Assembly: GCA_963971425.1 (NCBI GenBank)
Contig: OZ020522.1
Location: forward strand, 6,050,168-6,114,167
Length of the DNA stretch: 64,000 nt
Reading direction: 5' to 3'
Origin: Bryoerythrophyllum caledonicum
Lineage: Eukaryota; Streptophyta; Bryopsida; Pottiales; Pottiaceae
Shown: positions 57,730-64,000 of the stretch, one piece after another
Layout: each line of letters begins with the position of its first letter
Numbering within the stretch: the first letter of the stretch is position 1
Position numbers and translations under genes: made by a program
The notes under the pieces: model-generated
Database searches by the model: none
What the model saw: the letters and a program-made list of their open reading frames with translations, nothing else
Told to the model about the DNA's origin: nothing

Positions 57730-59862
57730 ATGGCGCAGCTCCCTGCAGAGAGAATGTTAGGTATGGCCGTACTCCGAGCTCAAGGCGTTGGCATCCCACT
57801 TACAGTACGTGTAGATGATGATGGGTTGGCAACAGTTACGGCGCTTTGCCTCAGCCTTAGATTCCACTTCACAGAGGATACTATTAGTATTGAGGAGGAG
57901 ATATACGACGATGAGACCTCACAGGTTATGCATACAGATGATCAGCTTTCAGAAAGAGACGATGACAATACTGTGTTTTGGAATCTCTATCCCGGTAGGT
58001 ATAGAGTATACGGTCTCACAGATTCTCAGATGCAGGCATCCACGGAGATTCTAACTCCCCGTCGTTCCTCTACATGTACTGTTCAGACTTCACTTCCTCG
58101 TGACGTGAAGGTTAAAGTAGAGCCTAGCCTGGAAACTCCTGTTGCAACGCCAGTCATATCTCTCTCCTCAGACGAGGAAACTAGTCCTATGAAATCAACC
58201 CCTCATGTTCCAAAACAAACTATAGATTCCAGGCCGCCGGTTGCGCTTCCAGTTAAATGTCCCACTCCCTCTCAATCTTCAAAGGTGGAGACTGTTAGTC
58301 TAGTCCCATTGCTTTGCAAACTTGCCGAGAGACCAGGGAAGAAAAACATTCTGAAAAAAATAGACTACTCATTCATTAGACACGAGAGAGTTGAGTACTT
58401 GCCTGCAGTGTTTGATGGTGCAGTTATTTTTGAGTTGCCCCCAGCTGGTGAAGGAGCCTCAAGGTCGCAAGCAAAGTCTATGCAAGGAATGGACAAGCGA
58501 TACGACGGCCACGTGTGGACCAAGACCATCACCACCAACATCACAAACGACTTTGGCCTCTCATTTCGCTATTCTATCTGCGTTGGATGGCTGCGTTGCA
58601 ACAACAAGGAGTGCCCATTTGTGGAACGCCGACCTCGTATTTATCAAGTTAACGAGACTGAGTTTGAAGGTTGTACCCTCCAAGCTTTTACAGTGGACCA
58701 GCCACCCCCATCCAAATCTACACTTGTATGCAAGGTATGCAAAGAACTCCCAGCATGCATCGCTACATGTGGAGCTAAAATTTATTATGTGGCTGGCAAA
58801 GTCAACCAGACCAGAGCGTGTATCCATCTAGGATCTCACGATCACCCAGTCAAGGTTGGCGACTACAGAGACACAAAGGCCGAGATCAGTAGCTTGATAG
58901 AAGAACAGGTTGAGAAGACTCCCCGAGCAACGAAGAGTTCAGTGGTGTTGGAGGCGAGCAAGGTTCTAATCGGCAACTACCTACTGCAGCCTGAGGAGGC
59001 ACCTCCAAAGAAGCTGAGCATGGAGGAGCTTGTTCCTGTACTTGATCGTTGCAAGGACATGGCATCCCTAAACATCCGCAACAAGGTAATGACTTTCCGG
59101 CGGTTGAGAATGTACGGTGTCATGGATGCTATCACTAAGCTACGTGGAATCAGTTTATGGGCCTTCGTCCCGGAGAACAAATTTCCAGGTCAAGGGGCTG
59201 ATCACGACAAGGTATTTGTATTCAAAATGTCGGAAGTCGGGCCAGGTAGTGGGGTCGACTTGGTGAGAAGAATGCAGCCCGGCGGAGATCTCGAGAATGC
59301 CTGGCTGATGTTCGACCATGTTAAACGGGTAAGACAGTGGACCACGATGGCATGCCATGTGTACGACTCAACCTACTGCCGTGTCATGACCATTGCTAGC
59401 TGTGATATGCAATCTGAGGACTGTGAGGCCCAAATCTTTTTCTGGAAAAACCTTAATCTTGTCATGGAGAATAATGGCGTTGTAGCGCCAAACTTCAAGG
59501 GATTCATGGCCGACAGCGCTAAGGCCAACTGGAATGCAGTTCGGATCATCTACGGCAATGGGAAGAAGGAAGACCGTATGGAGGACCGGGAGAGGACCTG
59601 CCAGTTTCACTGGACGCAATCGATGGTCAAGTATACGGAGAAGTACATCCCCGAAGAGCTTTGGGAACAACACAAAAAAATGTGCCACCAGTATAGGACA
59701 ACGAAGACTATGGACGAAGCGGATAGTCTGTACCACGAGTTGCAAGCCTGGTGGGTTTCCGCTGGAGCTGTCACTGAGAAGGCCCTAAGCAAACTGGAGC
59801 TCTGGCTTGCATTCTGGCACTTCCGCTATCGCCAATGGAGAGGATTCATGACTGGGGTATGA
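57730..59862 (+). CDS. MULE transposase, N-terminal and catalytic part
   Basis: ATG at 57730 (the GTG before it is not needed). About 710 codons to TGA 59860. The N-terminal ~200 residues are acidic and Ser/Thr-rich with a SUMO-interacting-type motif (PVISLSSDEE, near residue 140). A Cys-rich DNA-binding-like region follows (CNNKECPF, CKVCKEL, HLGSHDHPVK). The catalytic core has YDSTYCRVMTIAS (first Asp near residue 546), FMADSAKANWNAV (second Asp near 595) and CQFHW (near 624), the D...D...CxxH order of Mutator-like transposases. It acts in the nucleus to cut the element at its terminal inverted repeats. The reading frame is free of lesions up to its end; continuation into 59936-61453 needs a junction I could not place. 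Confidence 0.85.
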   Translation: MAQLPAERMLGMAVLRAQGVGIPLTVRVDDDGLATVTALCLSLRFHFTEDTISIEEEIYDDETSQVMHTDDQLSERDDDNTVFWNLYPGRYRVYGLTDSQMQASTEILTPRRSSTCTVQTSLPRDVKVKVEPSLETPVATPVISLSSDEETSPMKSTPHVPKQTIDSRPPVALPVKCPTPSQSSKVETVSLVPLLCKLAERPGKKNILKKIDYSFIRHERVEYLPAVFDGAVIFELPPAGEGASRSQAKSMQGMDKRYDGHVWTKTITTNITNDFGLSFRYSICVGWLRCNNKECPFVERRPRIYQVNETEFEGCTLQAFTVDQPPPSKSTLVCKVCKELPACIATCGAKIYYVAGKVNQTRACIHLGSHDHPVKVGDYRDTKAEISSLIEEQVEKTPRATKSSVVLEASKVLIGNYLLQPEEAPPKKLSMEELVPVLDRCKDMASLNIRNKVMTFRRLRMYGVMDAITKLRGISLWAFVPENKFPGQGADHDKVFVFKMSEVGPGSGVDLVRRMQPGGDLENAWLMFDHVKRVRQWTTMACHVYDSTYCRVMTIASCDMQSEDCEAQIFFWKNLNLVMENNGVVAPNFKGFMADSAKANWNAVRIIYGNGKKEDRMEDRERTCQFHWTQSMVKYTEKYIPEELWEQHKKMCHQYRTTKTMDEADSLYHELQAWWVSAGAVTEKALSKLELWLAFWHFRYRQWRGFMTGV

Positions 59863-59935
59863 TATTTTCTAACTCATTTAACTCTTTTTTTTTCCCTAGC
59901 AAATCCGACCCTAAACAAAGTTGTAACAGATCTAA

Positions 59936-61453
59936 CCGGTTCACCCTGGTACTTTGCAAAAATTTACTGATGAAGAACTTGCAGAAATGCCTTCATGTAA
60001 CCTTGCGGAAACGATTCACAACAAGTGGCTTCAAGCTTCTGGAAACAAGGGCGGCGACCTCTACGTGGCTACAGTGGACGACTTTGTTCGGGGATTTCTA
60101 CAAGTTGTCAATTTCTACCAGTTTCTGAAAGGTGACGTAGGAGGAACGGGTCCATCAAAGAAGGAACAGAAACTAAGGATGGCAGAACGAAGGGCAAAGC
60201 TCACGGGGAATCCTATAGTGCTTGAAGACCCCATGTTAGAGATGCCTGGAGCAGAAGAGTTCTGCACGCGTCAGCCTTGCATGGCTAGAGAAGAAGTTTT
60301 TGGGTCCATCAAGCGGAAGGCCGACCTACCTCTTGGAGCTGAGGAAGAGTCACATCGTCCGGATAAGATAAACTTCTCTTATCCAAGAGGTACAGGACGT
60401 GCTGTGAGGGCTCGCATTGTGCAGATGCCCATCATTTTGGAAGATGCTACCGAAGATGATACTGAGGTACAAGAAGATCATCCTGCAGCATCGGAGGCTG
60501 TGACTACCCTGGTGTCCCCAACAAACGAGATGGGAATTCGCCATGTGAATGCAGTTGAAGAGACCAAGGTAAACGTTAAGGAGTGGCACATTTCAAGACT
60601 TCCCAAGACTTCTGCAAAGTGCTGTTGGGACCAGAGAGCTGTCACCAAGAAGAAGTGTACTGAGAGAATTGTCAGGGGCGCTAATTCTACCGCAGCACCT
60701 ACCTACATTGGAGTTTGGACTAACATACGCAGGAACATATCAGAGAGGACGAAATTCTTCTTCTGCTCCGATGACATTGAGAGGTGCGTGAAGGGCTTCA
60801 GACGCAAGTGGATTGCTCGGTACTCAAAGGACCAGGAGATGCCTCCGATTCCAGACGTTTGGCCAGTGAAGCTAGGAACAAACCTGAAGCTCACAGAAAT
60901 CCTTGCACTTGAAGCGGCTGGATTCCAACTCCCACAGAAGAAGCCGGTCTCCCCAAGACGCCTCTTCTCCTCTGCCCCGCCACCTGCAAATCTGAGTTCG
61001 CTGCCAGTCCCTGCAGAGGCTGACCGCTACCCTGGTAAGAGAGACGGCAAGATGGTCAAACGCACTGCAACTCGCCCTAATCCGGCTCATCGACTCTCCA
61101 TGGGCTCCTCCGACTCCCTCAAAGCTCGCCTCCGTTCTGTCACCATGATCCCTCATCCAGGCCATGGTTGTTTCATCGGGCTAGATTCAGGCGTTGCTCC
61201 TACCATCACACAGTACCAGATCACCATCAGCTCTTACCCTGGTTGCACTTGCCCTGCATTTAGGAAGACTATGACTAAGTTCCGAGGGAGGACTCAATTC
61301 TCCTACTGCAAGCATGTGTACTTCATCCTCTTGAAGGTCTGCAACCGTGATCGTGACGCCGACCTTTTCATCCACGCGCCTACCTTTAGCTTCAACGAGG
61401 TCAAGCTAGTCCTAGAAAGCGGAATCTTGACTCACCCTTTGGCAAAAAAGTAG
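59936..61453 (+). CDS. MULE transposase, C-terminal part with SWIM zinc finger
   Basis: Frame open from 59936 to TAG 61453, about 500 codons; protein-like from QKFTDEELAEMPSCNLAETI (near 59954), a motif that normally follows the catalytic core in these proteins. Near the end is a SWIM finger, CTCPAF...FSYCKHV (61244-61314), the C-x-C...C-x-H layout typical of MULE transposases. Between the halves (59857-59899) there is a GTATGA donor and a polypyrimidine-CCCTAG acceptor, but three stops follow that acceptor in the required frame. The gene is therefore either broken here or spliced differently. A basic, Pro-rich stretch (61050-61150) may help nuclear import. Confidence 0.75.
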   Translation, partial: PVHPGTLQKFTDEELAEMPSCNLAETIHNKWLQASGNKGGDLYVATVDDFVRGFLQVVNFYQFLKGDVGGTGPSKKEQKLRMAERRAKLTGNPIVLEDPMLEMPGAEEFCTRQPCMAREEVFGSIKRKADLPLGAEEESHRPDKINFSYPRGTGRAVRARIVQMPIILEDATEDDTEVQEDHPAASEAVTTLVSPTNEMGIRHVNAVEETKVNVKEWHISRLPKTSAKCCWDQRAVTKKKCTERIVRGANSTAAPTYIGVWTNIRRNISERTKFFFCSDDIERCVKGFRRKWIARYSKDQEMPPIPDVWPVKLGTNLKLTEILALEAAGFQLPQKKPVSPRRLFSSAPPPANLSSLPVPAEADRYPGKRDGKMVKRTATRPNPAHRLSMGSSDSLKARLRSVTMIPHPGHGCFIGLDSGVAPTITQYQITISSYPGCTCPAFRKTMTKFRGRTQFSYCKHVYFILLKVCNRDRDADLFIHAPTFSFNEVKLVLESGILTHPLAKK

Positions 61454-61712
61454 GAGGCAGACTACTTCCAGTCACGGTTTTTCACAGGTGACGGTGGTCA
61501 TTGGGATTGCTTAGTCATTGGTTTTTGAATTATTCCTTGTACTGAGTCAGCAATACAAATTTCGTATTGTCTTTTTCAATATAAAGGTTTTGTCATTGAC
61601 ATTGATTGCATTGTGTAAGAATAGCTTCCACCTAGGACAAGTGCACTGTGAACCTCGTATCCACTGACGGATGCACTTTATTACTGCCAATCAATACTAG
61701 TTAATAGTCATT
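61454..61712. other. Convergent 3' flanks inside the MULE
   Basis: Short AT-rich interval between the transposase stop and the stop of the minus-strand gene; presumably two 3' UTRs. Confidence 0.5.
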
Positions 61713-62165
61713 TTATTGTTTGAACTTAATGCGTTTAGGTTTGCCCCTTGCATTTTCAGCATAACTACCAACCCCCGGCTGTACTACAGGACAAGCTACA
61801 TTCACGTCCATTTTTGGTCCCACACTTGGCATTTGTCCTAGGTGGGAACGTTTCAACAATGGCCCACCTCCACTCATCCCTCTAAGTGCTTTCCTAGAAT
61901 AAGTTCCCGATGGGATCTTTCCAACCTTGGAGTATATATGCGGTGGCAGCGGCACATCCGCCTCGTCGTCAAGCACTATGATCTCACTTGAATCTTCTAC
62001 AACTGAAGGGTCTCCTCTCAAATCTGATCTTACATCTACGTCCACCATCACAATAAGCCCTTGGCTGAAGGCCTTCACCTCCTCCTCCTCCTCGACCTCC
62101 AGATATGGTTGAAATGGGCCAACAACGTCACCAAGTGATACAGCAATAACCCCGACGTCCGCCAT
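61713..62165 (-). CDS. Small acidic protein with SUMO-interacting-type motif, MULE-borne
   Basis: Intact 150-codon ORF, ATG at 62165, stop at 61713, convergent with the transposase. I do not recognise a family. It has an acidic run (EVEEEEEV), a hydrophobic-acidic motif SEIIVLDDEAD that fits SUMO-interacting motifs (I/V-I/V-x-L/I next to acids), a Gly/Ser-rich middle and a basic C-terminus (RGKPKRIKFKQ) that could be a nuclear localisation signal. Its place near the right end suggests an accessory factor of transposition, such as one recruiting sumoylated chromatin proteins. It has no predicted membrane segment or signal peptide. Confidence 0.55.
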   Translation of the reverse strand: MADVGVIAVSLGDVVGPFQPYLEVEEEEEVKAFSQGLIVMVDVDVRSDLRGDPSVVEDSSEIIVLDDEADVPLPPHIYSKVGKIPSGTYSRKALRGMSGGGPLLKRSHLGQMPSVGPKMDVNVACPVVQPGVGSYAENARGKPKRIKFKQ

Positions 62166-62570
62166 AATCGTAGCCCGCTTCTACAGAGACCTGTTTCTTA
62201 AAAAAAAAATCGAAAAAAAGAAAGAGACTATCCATAGCCCAAGCTTAAATATCCATAAAGAAGGTGCTTGGCGCCCTTGAAAACCGGCCATTAAACAGCT
62301 TTCATCCTGCAGAAGAGAATGAAAATTTATATGAACTATTTTATATTACGTCAACCTATTCTATTGGAACAGCAATATTGAAAAAAATAGCACGGTAATA
62401 GGAAAAAATATAGCTTATTTCCACTATAGTATCTAAAAGGTCCACCGTTATAGGCCCACAATAAATTACTAAAAAAGTAAAATTCCAAGGATATTCTAAG
62501 AATATTCGAATCTTCTAATTTTAGTAATAAAAAGTCTATATTTGAATTCAAGTCTCTTTTCTCTGCTCCC

Positions 62571-62650
62571 CGCTCTCCAAATCTCCGGTCACCGCTCTCC
62601 GCTCTCCAAATCTCCGGTCACCGCTCTCCGCTCGCATACAAGTCTCGTCC
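62571..62650 (-). repeat. MULE right terminal inverted repeat with 29-bp subterminal repeats
   Basis: 62621-62650 is the 30-bp terminus. Just inside, a 29-bp unit (CGCTCTCCAAATCTCCGGTC...) is repeated twice at 62571-62628 and merges into the terminus. Such repeats are likely transposase-binding sites. Confidence 0.75.
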
Positions 62651-62660
62651 AGATTTCTCC
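62651..62660. repeat. Right 10-bp target site duplication of the MULE
   Basis: AGATTTCTCC, identical to 38543-38552, followed by AAAATGCCTTGG as in the related unoccupied repeat near 22.43 kb. Confidence 0.85.
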
Positions 62661-63499
62661 AAAATGCCTTGGGCTTTTAGGGATTAACCTGACGTCCATT
62701 TTTTGGCACCATTGTTAAGCGGAGAACCAGGATTAGAGGACCAGGGTAGTAATTTTCATTTTTGGACTCCGGATGAGTTTTTTAGCTCTCCAATAGATGA
62801 ATCTGGCCAAGCGGATGATTTCCGTCATAGACAGTGTTTCATCCACTGAGCTGGCCGGATGAAACCTGGCAAGGTGGATGATTTCCGTCTTGACCAATTT
62901 TCATCCGTTAGTCGGATGAACTTGGGCAGCTGGATGACTTCCATTCAGGCGAGTGTTCATCCGCTAGATGACTTCCATTAGGGTTTGGTGCACATGGAGG
63001 GGGAGTTTGGAGCTCTCTCTCTTGCTCTCTCACTCTCTCACTCTCTCACACACACTCTCTCTCTCACTTGCAACTTAGAGTTAGAGCTTAGACACAATTA
63101 GGGTTTGAGAATTTGGTAGAGGTTTTGAGGTCACATTGAGTTGGAGAGACTTTGCCACATACAAACTATGACTTAACCAATAAAATCCGACGTGATTTGA
63201 GGTTTTACAAGGTGTTATGAGCAAATCAGGGTTTTGTAGGGTTTCTTAGGGTTTCTAGGGTTTATGTGAAAGTGGGTTTGTAGATCAATCTCCCTTTAAC
63301 AACCATATTCTTGAAAGCAACCCTACAGGTCACTTGTATGAAAAATTAAACTATGATGTAGAGGTGGAAGAAGATGGGCATCTATTAGAATTGGCGCCAC
63401 GAAAATTGGTGCAAGCAACTGTGATTTTCGTGAAGTGGGGTCGCGATAAAATGTACCCTATGATCTAGGACACTTGCAGGCAAAAACAACTCATCGGCC
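62661..63499. other. Intergenic with short repeats, no gene
   Basis: 62812-62968: about three degenerate ~58-bp units, each with GGATGA and its inverse TCATCC (for example GCGGATGATTTCCGTC). 63020-63075: CT-rich microsatellite. 63230-63265 has several AGGGTTT motifs. No coding sequence seen. Confidence 0.5.
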
Positions 63500-63804
63500 T
63501 TAACCCTTTAAGGACGACAAATGCGACCTAACTTGGAAGATGCCACGTGTGGGTACATTTCATTGCGACTATTCATGACCTCATCTACACGGTGGGTACA
63601 TTTTATCACAACTAGTCACTACAGACATTACTATAGTTTGCCCGTCAGATTCCAACACACATCCTTACCACATTCTTTCAAAGCGTAGGAATCCAAGGAA
63701 CTTAAATTAGGTCGCGGATCAAAGAGAGATGAAGTAGCAGTCCACCAATTTGCAAATTACTCCAAAAGTGACCACCTATGGGCCTCTTGTCTTTAAAGGA
63801 TTAA
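63500..63804. mobile_element. Small piggyBac-like MITE (305 bp)
   Basis: Starts TTAACCCTTTAAGGACGACA and ends with a related inverse, TTGTCTTTAAAGGATTAA, so both ends carry TTAA. The core matches the element at 8539-8840. It shares its right TTAA with the larger piggyBac-like element that follows. Confidence 0.6.
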
Positions 63805-64000
63805 ACCTTTAGCGCCCAGGCCATGTTTCTCTAAAACCAAGATATGTACTTGATTTTTTTTCTTCGAACTAACTTTGATGGAAATATGATGCCTAAATTT
63901 AGTAACCAACCTTATAATATTGAGCTCAACCCATGACCTAAACTTTGGGGAAAATTTGCACAACATCCAAGGGATTGATGGAACAGATTTTAGTGTTTAA
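63801..64000. mobile_element. piggyBac-like MITE, second copy, cut by the window end
   Basis: Starts TTAAACCTTTAGCGCCCAGG and aligns along its whole visible length with 8841-9043, for example GATTTTTTT(T)CTT(T/C)GAAC and GATGGAA(T/C)AGATT(A/T)TAGTG. Diverged by small indels and substitutions. Confidence 0.8.

Larger units (their letters stand above)
38553..62650. mobile_element. 24.1-kb Mutator-like element (MULE) with cargo genes and a nested retrotransposon
   Basis: Defined by 30-bp terminal inverted repeats at 38553-38582 and 62621-62650 (inner 17 bp ATGCGAGCGGAGAGCGG identical, outer 13 bp diverged), a perfect 10-bp target duplication, and a related unoccupied site near 22.42 kb. Contents: orphan exon 39237-39755 (+), coiled-coil/RING-like gene 40579-41986 (+), methyltransferase-like gene 42554-43912 (-), foldback element 43948-44209, nested Ty3/gypsy 44743-57397, MULE transposase 57730-61453 (+), small acidic SIM protein 61713-62165 (-). 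Without the nested insertion it would be about 11.4 kb. The transposase and the target duplication length agree on the superfamily. Confidence 0.85.

Noticed and set aside
59857..59899. A 43-nt intron joining the two halves of the MULE transposase.
   Set aside because: The splice signals look good, but three stops follow in the frame needed, so the join was not claimed.
1..64000. tRNA, rRNA or other structured RNA genes.
   Set aside because: I read for tRNA-like arms and rRNA-like blocks and found none I could support by eye; a dedicated scan could still find one.

Overview
This is eukaryotic nuclear DNA, AT-rich and crowded with mobile elements. A green-lineage (streptophyte) host is the best guess. 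There is a SUVR-type SET histone methyltransferase gene with plant-like pre-SET and SET motifs and clean GT-AG introns, an interstitial array of plant-type CCCTAAA repeats, a CACTA-type MITE, a Ty3/gypsy element with a plant-type gag, and a LINE whose domain set resembles the Dualen/RandI elements of green algae. I cannot name the species; a seed-free plant or charophyte alga fits. A 200-base run of N (14542-14741) marks an assembly gap.

Layout. 1-5835: the 3' part of a LINE (RT, RNase H, restriction-like endonuclease), broken by one frameshift and one stop. 5836-16036: no convincing genes; MITEs (two piggyBac-like types, a TIR MITE pair), a dispersed repeat family (R1), a 97-bp 5'-truncated LINE tail with perfect target duplication, and a hAT-like end at the gap. 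16037-20009 (+): a long decayed gene that may be a permuted methyltransferase. Its last codons and 3' flank recur inverted at 13707-14331. 20578-23188: repeats, including a Tourist-like MITE and an unoccupied relative of the site used by the large Mutator element. 23189-28961 (+): an unknown gene, then a decayed DDE-type transposase-like gene with intact introns. 29666-35538 (-): a multi-exon gene whose splice phases join an acidic coiled-coil/RING-like N-terminus to a SUVR-type SET domain; a 353-bp CACTA MITE hairpin sits in its first exon. 36886-37940 (-): further exon-like fragments, one duplicated.

38553-62650 is the most notable unit: a 24.1-kb Mutator-like element (MULE) defined by 30-bp terminal inverted repeats, a perfect 10-bp target duplication (AGATTTCTCC) and a related unoccupied site near 22.42 kb. 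Without the nested 12.66-kb Ty3/gypsy insertion it is about 11.4 kb. It carries a MULE transposase with a SWIM finger (57730-61453), a small acidic protein with a SUMO-interacting-type motif (61713-62165, -), a coiled-coil/RING-like gene resembling the N-terminus of the SET gene (40579-41986), a DNA amino-methyltransferase-like gene (42554-43912, -) and an orphan exon (39237-39755). A foldback element with four perfect 16-bp palindromes cuts the methyltransferase gene. The nested Ty3/gypsy element is very young (I count 4 differences between two 2535-bp LTRs), yet its polyprotein has a stop and lacks part of the integrase zinc finger.

How it fits together (inference): the MULE and the neighbouring 16-38 kb block both combine transposase-like genes with chromatin- or DNA-methylation-type genes and share one coiled-coil/RING module. 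This suggests transposons in this genome exchange, carry or donate epigenetic-modifier genes. Most of these genes are decayed here; the SET-encoding exons and the small SIM gene are the intact exceptions.
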